NCBI GenBank assembly: GCA_950097015.1 | Contig: CATNEN010000001.1 | Span: 24,432,501 to 24,496,500, forward strand | Reading direction: 5' to 3' | Length of the DNA stretch: 64,000 bases | From: Macrostomum hystrix | Taxonomy: Eukaryota > Platyhelminthes > Macrostomidae | Position numbers and translations under genes: made by a program | Shown: one piece after another, positions 1-12,700 of the stretch | Numbering within the stretch: the first letter of the stretch is position 1 | How the letters are laid out: each line of letters opens with the position of its first letter | Notes under the pieces: generated by a model | Seen by the model: only the letters and a program-made list of their open reading frames with translations | Database searches by the model: none | What the model was told of the DNA's origin: nothing

Positions 1-3000
1 AGATGATCGACGAACTCGCTTGATCGCTCGTCGAGTAGGGCTTCTACGCCGTCTGATCTGTCTCTTGGCATATCGTCGGGATCTTCGAACCTGACGTCTG
101 ATTCTTCGAGATGATCGTCGAACTCGCTTGATCGCTCGCCGAGTCACACTTCTTCGCCGTCGGATCTGTCTCTTAGCGTATCGTCGAGATCTTCGAACCT
201 GACGTCTGATTCTTCGAGATGATCGTCGAACTCGCTTGATCGCTCGTCGAGTCGGGCTTCTACGCCGTCGGATCTGTCTCTTAGCGTATCGTCGAGATCT
301 TCGAACCTGAATTCTGATTCTTCGAGATGATCGACGAACTCGCTTGATCGCTCGTCGAGTAGGGCTTCTACGTCGTCTGATCTGTCTCTTGGCATATCGT
401 CGGGATCTTCGAACCTGACGTCTGATTCTTCGGGATGATCGTCGAACTCGCTTGATCGCTCGTCGAGTGGGGCTTCTACGCCGTCTGATCTGTCTCTTGG
501 CATATCGTCGCGATCTTCGAACCTGACGTCTGATTCTTCGAGATGATCGTCGAACTCGCTTGATCGCTCGTCGAGTCGGGCTTCTTCGCCGTCGGATCTG
601 TCTCTTAGCGTATCGTCGAGATCTTCGAACCTGAATTCTGATTCTTCGGGATGATCGACGAACTCGCTTGATCGCTCGTCGAGTAGGGCTTCTACGTCGT
701 CTGATCTGTCTCTTGGCATATCGTCGGGATCTTCGAACCTGACGTCTGATTCTTCGAGATGATCGTCGAACTCGCTTGATCGCTCGCCGAGTCACGCTTC
801 TTCGCCGTCGGATCTGTCTCTTAGCGTATCGTCGAGATCTTCGAACCTGACGTCTGATTCTTCGAGATGATCGTCGAACTCGCTTGATCGCTCGTCGAGT
901 CGGGCTTCTACGCCGTCTGATCTGTCTCTTGGCATATCGTCGGGATCTTCGAACCTGACGTCTGATTCTTCGGGATGATCGTCGAACTCGCTTGATCGCT
1001 CGTCGAGTGGGGCTTCTACGCCGTCTGATCTGTCTCTTGGCATATCGTCGGGATCTTCGAACCTGACGTCTGATTCTTCGGGATGATCGTCGAACTCGCT
1101 TGATCGCTCGTCGAGTGGGGCTTCTACGCCGTCTGATCTGTCTCTTGGCATATCGTCGGGATCTTCGAACCTGACGTCTGATTCTTCGAGATGATCGTCG
1201 AACTCGCTTGATCGCTCGCCGAGTCACGCTTCTTCGCCGTCGGATCTGTCTCTTAGCGTATCGTCGAGATCTTCGAACCTGAAGTCTGATTCTTCGAGAT
1301 GATCGACGAACTCGCTTGATCGCTCGTCGAGTCACGCTTCTTCGCCGTCGGATCTGTCTCTTGGCATATCGTCGGGATCTTCGAACCTGAAGTCTGATTC
1401 TTCGAGATGATCGACGAACTCGCTTGATCGCTCGTCGAGTAGGGCTTCTACGCCGTCTGATCTGTCTCTTGGCATATCGTCGGGATCTTCGAACCTGACG
1501 TCTGATTCTTCGAGATGATCGTCGAACTCGCTTGATCGCTCGCCGAGTCACGCTTCTTCGCCGTCTGATCTGTCTCTTAGCGTATCGTCGAGATCTTCGA
1601 ACCTGACGTCTGATTCTTCGAGATGATCGTCGAACTCGCTTGATCGCTCGTCGAGTCGGGCTTCTACGCCGTCTGATCTGTCTCTTAGCGTATCGTCGAG
1701 ATCTTCGAACCTGACGTCTGATTCTTCGGGATGATCGTCGAACTCGCTTGATCGCTCGTCGAGTGGGGCTTCTACGCCGTCTGATCTGTCTCTTGGCATA
1801 TCGTCGGGATCTTCGAACCTGACGTCTGATTCTTCGGGATGATCGTCGAACTCGCTTGATCGCTCGCCGAGTCACGCTTCTTCGCCGTCGGATCTGTCTC
1901 TTGGCATATCGTCGGGATCTTCGAACCTGACGTCTGATTCTTCGAGATGATCGTCGAACTCGCTTGATCGCTCGCCGAGTCACGCTTCTTCGCCGTCGGA
2001 TCTGTCTCTTGGCATATCGTCGATATCTTCGAACCTGACGTCTGATTCTTCGGGATGATCGTCGAACTCGCTTGATCGCTCGTCGAGTAGGGCTTCTACG
2101 CCGTCGGATCTGTCTCTTGGCATATCGTCGATATCTTCGAACCTGACGTCTGATTCTTCGGGATGATCGTCGAACTCGCTTGATCGCTCGTCGAGTGGGG
2201 CTTCTACGCCGTCGGATCTGTCTCTTGGCATATCGTCGGGATCTTCGAACCTGACGTCTGATTCTTCGAGATGATCGTCGAACTCGCTTGATCGCTCGCC
2301 GAGTCACGCTTCTTCGCCGTCGGATCTGTCTCTTAGCATATCGTCGATATCTTCGAACCTGACGTCTGATTCTTCGGGATGATCGTCGAACTCGATTGAT
2401 CGCTCGTCGAGTGGGGCTTCTACGCCGTCGGATCTGTCTCTTGGCATATCGTCGATATCTTCGAACCTGACGTCTGATTCTTCGGGATGATCGTCGAACT
2501 CGCTTGATCGCTCGTCGAGTGGGGCTTCTACGCCGTCGGATCTGTCTCTTGGCATATCGTCGGGATCTTCGAACCTGACGTCTGATTCTTCGAGATGATC
2601 GTCGAACTCGCTTGATCGCTCGCCGAGTCACGCTTCTTCGCCGTCGGATCTGTCTCTTGGCATATCGTCGAGATCTTCGAACCTGACGTCTGATTCTTCG
2701 GGATGATCGTCGAACGCGCTTGATCGCTCGTCGAGTCGGGCTTCTGCGCCGTCTGATCTGTCTCTTGGCATATCGTCGGGATCTTCGAACCTGACGTCTG
2801 ATTCTTCGAGATGATCGTCGAACTCGCTTGATCGCTCGCCGAGTCACGCTTCTTCGCCGTCGGATCTGTCTCTTAGCGTATCGTCGAGATCTTCGAACCT
2901 GAATTCTGATTCTTCGAGATGATCGACGAACTCGCTTGATCGCTCGTCGAGTGGGGCTTCTACGCCGTCTGATCTGTCTCTTGGCATATCGTCGGGATCT

Positions 3001-3795
3001 TCGAACCTGACGTCTGATTCTTCGAGATGATCGTCGAACTCGCTTGATCGCTCGCCGAGTCACGCTTCTTCGCCGTCGGATCTGTCTCTTGGCATATCGT
3101 CGATATCTTCGAACCTGACGTCTGATTCTTCGGGATGATCGACGAACTCGCTTGATCGCTCGTCGAGTAGGGCTTCTACGTCGTCTGATCTGTCTCTTGG
3201 CATATCGTCGGGATCTTCGAACCTGACGTCTGATTCTTCGGGATGATCGTCGAACTCGCTTGATCGCTCGCCGAGTCACGCTTCTTCGCCGTCGGATCTG
3301 TCTCTTAGCGTATCGTCGAGATCTTCGAACCTGACGTCTGATTCTTCGGGATGATCGTCGAACGCGCTTGATCGCTCGTCGAGTCGGGCTTCTGCGCCGT
3401 CGGATCTGTCTCTTAGCATATCGTCGATATCTTCGAACCTGACGTCTGATTCTTCGAGACGATCTTCGAACTCGCTTGATCGCTCGTCGAGTCGGGCTTC
3501 TTCGCCGTCTGATCTGTCTCTTAGCGTATCGTCGAGATCTTCGAACCTGAAGTCTGATTCTTCGGGATGATCGACGAACTCGCTTGATCGCTCGTCGAGT
3601 CGGGCTTCTGCGCCGTCGGATCTGTCTCTTAGCATATCGTCGATATCTTCGAAACTGACGTCTGATTCTTCGAGACGATCGTCGAACTCGCTTGATCGCT
3701 CGCCGAGTCACGCTTCTTCGCCGTCGGATCTGTCTCTTAGCGTATCGTCGGGATCTTCGAGCCTGACGTCTGATTCTTCGAGATGATCGTCGAAT
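1..3795 (-). repeat. 108-bp tandem array encoding Arg-rich 36-residue repeats
   Basis: About 35 copies of a 108-bp unit with no visible indel: equivalent positions recur at exact multiples of 108. In the frame that continues the lectin gene, each unit reads as an Arg-rich block (TRRAIKRVRRSSRRIRRQ then VRRSRRYAKRQIRRRRS). I found no stop in this frame among the unit variants, and it contains no Met. A second minus-strand frame is acidic (motifs DERSSEF, EESDVRFED) and is interrupted by TGA in the units that read GTG ACT CGG in the Arg frame. The stop-free basic frame is the likely coding one. The array continues past position 1. Confidence 0.9.
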
Positions 3796-6700
3796 TTGCG
3801 AAGCGCGTCCGTCGGATTTATCTGTCTTAACAGATGAGGCCTGAGCGAGGAGATCGTGCAGACAAGTCAGCCTGTCGGACTGCTCTGGAAGTTTTAGGGA
3901 GGCTTGGTAATTTTTTTAACAAAAAGAAACCGCAATGGTTGAAAATGTCTTACTAGGTAAACAAACTCGAACTCCTCGAACAGCCGCTTCATACTTTTCC
4001 TTTGCCATGGCTAGTTTGGCATTTACAGAGGCGATAAAGCTTCGCTTGTCTGCCTCCGACAAGTCTCGCGAACCAGCATGTTCCAATGACTTTTGCAGAA
4101 GATCCTGCACATTGCGCCAAATAGCGACATCTCTTTCTGACGAAACTGTGTAGCACTCTTCACTAGTAGAAATACCAAGGGATCCACCGAAAAACTTCAA
4201 AAGCTCATTAGTTGAAGCAAATCGAACAGAGCTGTCTTGTGTCGTCGAGGAGAGATCCAGACTTGAAACATCATCTTCGTTTTGTGTAACATTCCGGCTT
4301 TTAGATCGGCTCCTACGCACGGCTCGTCGTCGTCGGACAGGTCGTCGTCGATTTACACGGCGTCTTCGAACATATCCTCGTCGAGCCTGCTTTGGTCTTT
4401 GTGAAGACTTTCTCTGGCGCCTTCTGTTCTTCCTTGTCGCCTTTCTCTGGCGTCGTCTGGTCTTTCGAGTGGCCTTCCTCGATCTTCGTGAAGCCTTTCT
4501 TTGACGTCGTCTGTACCTCCTTGTCGCCTTTCTCTGTCTTCGTCTGTTCTTCCTTGACGCCCTTCTCTGACGCCTTCTCGTCCTTCCAGCGGCCTTCTTT
4601 GGTCTTCGTGAAGACTTTCTCTGGCGCCTTCTGTTCTTCCTTGTCGCCTTTCTCTGGCGTCGTCTGGTCTTTCGAGTGGCCTTCCTCGATCTTCGTGAAG
4701 CCTTTCTTTGACGTCGTCTGTACCTCCTTGTCGCCTTTCTCTGTCTTCGTCTGTTCTTCCTTGACGCCCTTCTCTGACGCCTTCTCGTCCTTCGAGCGGC
4801 CTTCTTTGGTCTTCGTGAAGACTTTCTCTGGCGCCTTCTGTTCTTCCTTGTCGCCTTTCTCTGGCGTCGTCTGGACTTTCGAGTGGCCTTCCTCGATCTT
4901 CGTGAAGCCTTTCTTTGACGTCGTCTGTACCTCCTTGTCGCCTTTCTCTGTCTTCGTCTGTTCTTCCTTGACGCCCTTCTCTGACGCCTTCTCGTCCTTC
5001 GAGCGGCCTTCTTTGGTCTTCGTGAAGACTTTCTCTGGCGCCTTCTGTTCTTCCTTGTCGCCTTTCTCTGGCGTCGTCTGGACTTTCGAGTGGCCTTCCT
5101 CGATCTTCGTGAAGCCTTTCTTTGACGTCGTCTGTACCTCCTTGTCGCCTTTCTCTGTCTTCGTCTGTTCTTCCTTGACGCCCTTCTCTGACGCCTTCTC
5201 GTCCTTCGAGCGGCCTTCTTTGGTCTTCGTGAAGACTTTCTCTGGCGCCTTCTGTTCTTCCTTGTCGCCTTTCTCTGGCTTCGTCTGGTCTTTCGAGTGG
5301 CCTTCCTCGATCTTCGTGAAGCCTTTCTTTGACGTCGTCTGTACCTCCTTGTCGCCTTTCTCTGTCTTCGTCTGTTCTTCCTTGACGCCCTTCTCTGACG
5401 CCTTCTCGTCCTTCGAGCGGCCTGCTTTGGTCTTCGTGAAGACTTTCTCTGGCGCCTTCTGTTCTTCCTTGTCGCCTTTCTCTGGCGTCGTCTGGTCTTT
5501 CGAGTGGCCTTCCTCGATCTTCGTGAAGCCTTTCTTTGACGTCGTCTGTACCTCCTTGTCGCCTTTCTCTGTCTTCGTCTGTTCTTCCTTGACGCCCTTC
5601 TCTGACGCCTTCTCGTCCTTCGAGCGGCCTTCTTTGGTCTTCGTGAAGACTTTCTCTGGCGCCTTCTGTTCTTCCTTGTCGCCTTTCTCTGGCGTCGTCT
5701 GGACTTTCGAGTGGCCTTCCTCGATCTTCGTGAAGCCTTTCTTTGACGTCGTCTGTACCTCCTTGTCGCCTTTCTCTGTCTTCGTCTGTTCTTCCTTGAC
5801 GCCCTTCTCTGACGCCTTCTCGTCCTTCGAGCGGCCTTCTTTGGTCTTCGTGAAGACTTTCTCTGGCGCCTTCTGTTCTTCCTTGTCGCCTTTCTCTGGC
5901 GTCGTCTGGACTTTCGAGTGGCCTTCCTCGATCTTCGTGAAGCCTTTCTTTGACGTCGTCTGTACCTCCTTGTCGCCTTTCTCTGTCTTCGTCTGTTCTT
6001 CCTTGACGCCCTTCTCTGACGCCTTCTCGTCCTTCGAGCGGCCTTCTTTGGTCTTCGTGAAGACTTTCTCTGGCGCCTTCTGTTCTTCCTTGTCGCCTTT
6101 CTCTGGCGTCGTCTGGTCTTTCGAGTGGCCTTCCTCGATCTTCGTGAAGCCTTTCTTTGACGTCGTCTGTACCTCCTTGTCGCCTTTCTCTGTCTTCGTC
6201 TGTTCTTCCTTGACGCCCTTCTCTGACGCCTTCTCGTCCTTCGAGCGGTCTTCTTTGGTCTTCGTGAAGACTTTCTCTGGCGCCTTCTGTTCTTCCTTGT
6301 CGCCTTTCTCTGGCGTCGTCTGGACTTTCGAGTGGCCTTCCTCGATCTTCGTGAAGCCTTTCTTTGACGTCGTCTGTACCTCCTTGTCGCCTTTCTCTGT
6401 CTTCGTCTGTTCTTCCTTGACGCCCTTCTCTGACGCCTTCTCGTCCTTCGAGCGGCCTTCTTTGGTCTTCGTGAAGACTTTCTCTGGCGCCTTCTGTTCT
6501 TCCTTGTCGCCTTTCTCTGGCGTCGTCTGGACTTTCGAGTGGCCTTCCTCGATCTTCGTGAAGCCTTTCTTTGACGTCGTCTGTACCTCCTTGTCGCCTT
6601 TCTCTGTCTTCGTCTGTTCTTCCTTGACGCCCTTCTCTGACGCCTTCTCGTCCTTCGAGCGGCCTTCTTTGGTCTTCGTGAAGACTTTCTCTGACGCCTT

Positions 6701-9700
6701 CTGTTCTTCCTTGTCGCCTTTCTCTGGCGTCGTCTGGTCTTTCGAGTGGCCTTCCTCGATCTTCGTGAAGCCTTTCTTTGACGTCGTCTGTACCTCCTTG
6801 TCGCCTTTCTCTGTCTTCGTCTGTTCTTCCTTGACGCCCTTCTCTGACGCCTTCTCGTCCTTCGAGCGGCCTTCTTTGGTCTTCGTGAAGACTTTCTCTG
6901 ACGCCTTCTGTTCTTCCTTGTCGCCTTTCTCTGGCGTCGTCTGGTCTTTCGAGTGGCCTTCCTCGATCTTCGTGAAGCCTTTCTTTGACGTCGTCTGTAC
7001 CTCCTTGTCGCCTTTCTCTGTCTTCGTCTGTTCTTCCTTGACGCCCTTCTCTGACGCCTTCTCGTCCTTCGAGCGGCCTTCTTTGGTCTTCGTGAAGACT
7101 TTCTCTGGCGCCTTCTGTTCTTCCTTGTCGCCTTTCTCTGGCGTCGTCTGGTCTTTCGAGTGGCCTTCCTCGATCTTCGTGAAGCCTTTCTTTGACGTCG
7201 TCTGTACCTCCTTGTCGCCTTTCTCTGTCTTCGTCTGTTCTTCCTTGACGCCCTTCTCTGACGCCTTCTCGTCCTTCGAGCGGCCTTCTTTGGTCTTCGT
7301 GAAGACTTTCTCTGGCGCCTTCTGTTCTTCCTTGTCGCCTTTCTCTGGCGTCGTCTGGTCTTTCGAGTGGCCTTCCTCGATCTTCGTGAAGCCTTTCTTT
7401 GACGTCGTCTGTACCTCCTTGTCGCCTTTCTCTGTCTTCGTCTGTTCTTCCTTGACGCCCTTCTCTGACGCCTTCTCGTCCTTCGAGCGGCCTTCTTTGG
7501 TCTTCGTGAAGACTTTCTCTGTCGTCGTTTGCTCTTCCTTGTCGCCTTTCTCTGTCGTCGTTTGCTCTTCCTTGTCGCCTTTCTCTGTCGTCGTTTGCTC
7601 TTCCTTGTCGCCTTTCTCTGTCGCCTTCTATTCCTCTTTGTCGCCTTTCTCTGTCGGCTTCTGTTCTTCTTTGTCGCCTTTCTCTGTCGGCTTCTGTTCT
7701 TCCTTGAGGCCTTTCTCTGTCGCCTTCTCGACCTTCGAGCGGCCTTCTTTGTTCTTCTAGAAGCCTTTCTCTGTCGTCGTCTGGTCTTCCTTGTCGCCTT
7801 TCTCTGTCGCCTTCTGTTCTTCCTTGTCGCCTTTCTCTGTCGCCTTCTGTTCTTCCTTAAGGCCTTTCTCTGTCGCCTTCTCGACCTTCGAGCGGCCTTC
7901 TTTGTTCTTCTAGAAACCTTTCTTTGACGTCTTCTGTTCTTCTTCGCAGACTTTCTCTGACGGCGACTGTTCTTCCTTGAGGCTTTTCTCTGACGCCTTC
8001 TCGACCTTCGAGCGGCCTTCTTTGTTCTTCTAGAAACCTTTCTCTGTCGTCGTCTCGACCTTCGAGCGGACTTCTTTGGTCTTCTGGAAGATTTTGTCTG
8101 ACGCCTTCTTGTTCTTCGAGCGGCCTTCTTCGTTCTTCTAGTCGCCTTTCTCTGTTGCCTTCTGTTCTGCTTTGTCGCCTTTCTCTGTCGCTTTCTGTTC
8201 TTCCTTGTCGCCTTTCTCTGACGCTTTCTCGTTCGTCGAGCGGCCTTCTTTGTTCTTCTAGAAGCCTTTCTCTGTCGCCTTCTGTTCTTCTTTGTCGCCT
8301 TTCTCTGTCGGCTTCTGTTCTTCCTTGAGGCCTTTCTCTGTCGCCTTCTCGACCTTCGAGCGGCCTTCTTTGTTCTTCTAGAAGCCTTTCTCTGTCGTCG
8401 TCTGGTCTTCCTTGTCGCCTTTCTCTGTCGCCTTCTGTTCTTCCTTGTCGCCTTTCTCTGACGCCTTCTCGTTCGTCGAGCGGCCTTCTTTGTTCTTCTA
8501 GAAGCCTTTCTCTGTCGCCTTCTGTTCTTCTTTGTCGCCTTTCTCTGTCGGCTTCTGTTCTTCCTTGTCGCCTTTCTCTGTCGCCTTCTCGTCCTTCGTG
8601 TGGCCTTCTTTGTTCTTCTAGAAGCCTTTCTCTGTCGTCGTCTGGTCTTCCTTGTCGCCTTTCTCTGACGCCTTCTCGTCCTTCGAGCGGCCTTCTTGGG
8701 TCTTCTGAAAGATTTTCTCTGACGCCTTCTCGTTCTTCGAGCGGCCTTCTTTGTTCTTCTAGAAGCCTTTCTCTGTTGCCTTCTGTTCTTCTTTGTCGCC
8801 TTTCTCTGTCGCCTTCTGTCCTTCCTTGTCGCCTTTCTCTGTCGTCGTCTCGTCCTTCGAGCGGACTTCTTTGGTCTTCTGGAAGATTTTCTCTGACGCC
8901 TTCTCGTTCTTCGAGCGGCCTTCTTTGTTCTTCTAGAAGCCTTTCTCTGTCGCCTTCTGTTCTTCTTTGTCGCCTTTCTCTGTCGCCTTCTCGTCCTTCG
9001 TGTGGCCTTCTTTGTTCTTTTAGAAGCCTTTCTCTGTCGTCGTCTGGTCTTCCTTGTCGCCTTTCTCTGTCGGCTTCTGTTCTTCCTTGTCGCCTTTCTC
9101 TGACGTCTTCTCGACCTTCGAGCGGCCTTCTTTGTTCTTCTAGTCGCCTTTCTATGTCGCCTTCTGTTCTTCCTTGAGGCCTTTCTCTGTCGCCTTCTCG
9201 TCCTTCGAGCGGCCTTCTTTGTTCTTCTAGTCGCCTTTCTCTGTTGCCTTCTGTTCTTCTTTGTCGCCTTTCTCTGTCGTCGTCTGGTCTTCCTTGTCGC
9301 CTTTCTCTGACGCCTTCTCGTCCTTCGAGCGGCCTTCTTGGGTCTTCTGAAAGATTTTCTCTGACGCCTTCTCGTTCTTCGAGCGGCCTTCTTTGTTCTT
9401 CTAGAAGCCTTTCTCTGTCGCCTTCTGTTCTTCTTTGTCGCCTTTCTCTGTCGCCTTCTGTCCTTCCTTGTCGCCTTTCTCTGTCGTCGTCTCGTCCTTC
9501 GAGCGGACTTCTTTGGTCTTCTGGAAGATTTTCTCTGACGCCTTCTCGTTCTTCGAGCGGCCTTCTTTGTTCTTCTAGAAGCCTTTCTCTGTCGCCTTCT
9601 GTTCTTCTTTGTCGCCTTTCTCTGTCGCCTTCTCGTCCTTCGTGTGGCCTTTTTTGTTCTTTTAGAAGCCTTTCTCTGTCGTCGTCTGGTCTTCCTTGTC

Positions 9701-12700
9701 GCCTTTCTCTGTCGGCTTCTGTTCTTCCTTGTCGCCTTTCTCTGACGTCTTCTCGACCTTCGAGCGGCCTTCTTTGTTCTTCTAGTCGCCTTTCTATGTC
9801 GCCTTCTGTTCTTCCTTGAGGCCTTTCTCTGTCGCCTTCTCGTCCTTCGAGCGGCCTTCTTTGTTCTTCTAGTCGCCTTTCTCTGTTGCCTTCTGTTCTT
9901 CTTTGTCGCCTTTCTCTGTCGGCTTCTGTTCTTCCTTGAGGCCTTTCTCTGTCGCCTTCTCGACCTTCGAGCGGCCTTCTTGGGTCTTCTGAAAGATTTT
10001 CTCTGACGCCTTCTCGTTCTTCGAGCGGCCTTCTTTGTTCTTCTAGAAGCCTTTCTCTGTCGCCTTCTGTTCTTCTTTGTCGCCTTTCTCTGTCGGCTTC
10101 TGTTCTTCCTTGAGGCCTTTCTCTGTCGCCTTCTCGACCTTCGAGCGGCCTTCTTTGTTCTTCTAGAAGCCTTTCTCTGTCGTCGTCTGGTCTTCCTTGT
10201 CGCCTTTCTCTGTCGCCTTCTGTTCTTCCTTGTCGCCTTTCTCTGACGCCTTCTCGTTCGTCGAGCGGCCTTCTTTGTTCTTCTAGAAGCCTTTCTCTGT
10301 CGCCTTCTGTTCTTCTTTGTCGCCTTTCTCTGTCGGCTTCTGTTCTTCCTTGAGGCCTTTCTCTGTCGCCTTCTCGTCCTTCGTGTGGCCTTCTTTGTTC
10401 TTCTAGAAGCCTTTCTCTGTCGTCGTCTGGTCTTCCTTGTCGCCTTTCTCTGACGCCTTCTCGTCCTTCGAGCGGCCTTCTTGGGTCTTCTGAAAGATTT
10501 TCTCTGACGCCTTCTCGTTCTTCGAGCGGCCTTCTTTGTTCTTCTAGAAGCCTTTCTCTGTCGCCTTCTGTTCTTCTTTGTCGCCTTTCTCTGTCGCCTT
10601 CTGTCCTTCCTTGTCGCCTTTCTCTGTCGTCGTCTCGTCCTTCGAGCGGACTTCTTTGGTCTTCTGGAAGATTTTCTCTGACGCCTTCTCGTTCTTCGAG
10701 CGGCCTTCTTTGTTCTTCTAGAAGCCTTTCTCTGTCGCCTTCTGTTCTTCTTTGTCGCCTTTCTCTGTCGCCTTCTCGTCCTTCGTGTGGCCTTCTTTGT
10801 TCTTTTAGAAGCCTTTCTCTGTCGTCGTCTGGTCTTCCTTGTCGCCTTTCTCTGTCGGCTTCTGTTCTTCCTTGTCGCCTTTCTCTGACGTCTTCTCGAC
10901 CTTCGAGCGGCCTTCTTTGTTCTTCTAGTCGCCTTTCTATGTCGCCTTCTGTTCTTCCTTGAGGCCTTTCTCTGTCGCCTTCTCGTCCTTCGAGCGGCCT
11001 TCTTTGTTCTTCTAGTCGCCTTTCTCTGTTGCCTTCTGTTCTTCTTTGTCGCCTTTCTCTGTCGGCTTCTGTTCTTCCTTGAGGCCTTTCTCTGTCGCCT
11101 TCTCGACCTTCGAGCGGCCTTCTTGGGTCTTCTGAAAGATTTTCTCTGACGCCTTCTCGTTCTTCGAGCGGCCTTCTTTGTTCTTCTAGAAGCCTTTCTC
11201 TGTCGCCTTCTGTTCTTCTTTGTCGCCTTTCTCTGTCGGCTTCTGTTCTTCCTTGAGGCCTTTCTCTGTCGCCTTCTCGACCTTCGAGCGGCCTTCTTTG
11301 TTCTTCTAGAAGCCTTTCTCTGTCGTCGTCTGGTCTTCCTTGTCGCCTTTCTCTGACGCCTTCTCGTCCTTCGAGCGGCCTTCTTGGGTCTTCTGAAAGA
11401 TTTTCTCTGACGCCTTCTCGTTCTTCGAGCGGCCTTCTTTGTTCTTCTAGAAGCCTTTCTCTGTCGTCGTCTGGTCTTCCTTGTCGCCTTTCTCTGACGC
11501 CTTCTGTTCTTCCTCGTCGCCTTTCTCTGACGCCTTCTCGACCTTCGAGCGGCCTTCTTTGTTCTTCTAGAAACCTTTCTCTGTCGTCGTCTCGTCCTTC
11601 GAGCGGCCTTCTTGGGTCTTCTAGAAGCCTTTCTTCGACGCTTTCTGTTCTTCTTCGCAGACTTTCTTTGTTGCCTTCCGTTCTTCTTTGTCGCCTTTCT
11701 CTGTCGCCTTCTCGTCCTTCGAGCGGCCTTCTTTGTTCTTCTAGAAGCCTTTCTTTGTCGCCTTCCGTTCTTCTTTGTCGCCTTTCTCTGTCGCCTTCTC
11801 GACCTTCGAGCGGCCTTCTTTGTTCTTCTAGAAACCTTTCTCTGTCGTCGTCTCGTCCTTCGAGCGGCCTTCTTGGGTCTTCTAGAAGCCTTTCTTCGAC
11901 GCTTTCTGTTCTTCTTCGCAGACTTTCTTTGTTGCCTTCCGTTCTTCTTTGTCGCCTTTCTCTGTCGCCTTCTCGACCTTCGAGCGGCCTTCTTTGGTCT
12001 TCTGGAAGATTTTCTCTGACGCCTTTTTGTTGCCCTTTTTCTTAATTGACGCCTCTTTTTCAGTAGTCGCTTTAGTCTTCGAAACGCCCTGCTTCGCTTG
12101 ATATGTGCTCCAGAACGTCGCTTGAGCAGAAGGCGTACGCTTCGCCTTACAATGTCATTCTGAAGCTTTCTTTCATCTGCGCACTGGACTTCGCTTCGTC
12201 TGGCCCGCCGCGCTTTTTGCTTTAACACCTTGGTCACCTTGGCCAATCTATTTTTTAGTGCCAATGTTGTCTCTCTCAACTGTCTTGTAAAGCTACGCGC
12301 TCTTCGGCGCTGGGAAACGCAGACCTGGTGCCTTCTGACTTCTGTTTTGAGCTGCGCCGTCAAGCTCTTTAAGCTGGCCAGGTGTTGCTGTCCCAGCCTG
12401 GCCACGGTGTTTCGGTATCGGACATCCACAGCCGCCCTTGCCGCTTTAACACTAGCTTCAGTTCTTTGGCAGGTGTGCTGCACCAGCATGTACTTGTAGG
12501 TGCCTGGGCAGGGGTCACCGAAAACGGCGTTGCTCGATCTCAGCTGGCAGGCCTGCTTGCCGTCACAAGCGGCTCGAACTCGGACTGCTGCGTTGCGGGC
12601 CTGGCATTTTACGGTGTGGATTTGCGGGTGCGGGCAGCTGGAGGCGTCTTTGCGGCCATAGAAGACACTTTGTAGCTTGACCACGTATCCGGCTGGGCAG

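Noticed and set aside
144-3635. Acidic minus-strand ORFs (DERSSEF...) as separate genes
   Set aside because: They are interrupted by recurrent TGA codons and are in a different frame from the stop-free Arg-rich frame that continues the upstream gene.
4392-7760. A 1,122-aa open frame on the plus strand
   Set aside because: It lies antisense to the lectin exon and repeats with the same 207-bp period. It has no domain, and the minus frame is tied to recognisable lectin domains.
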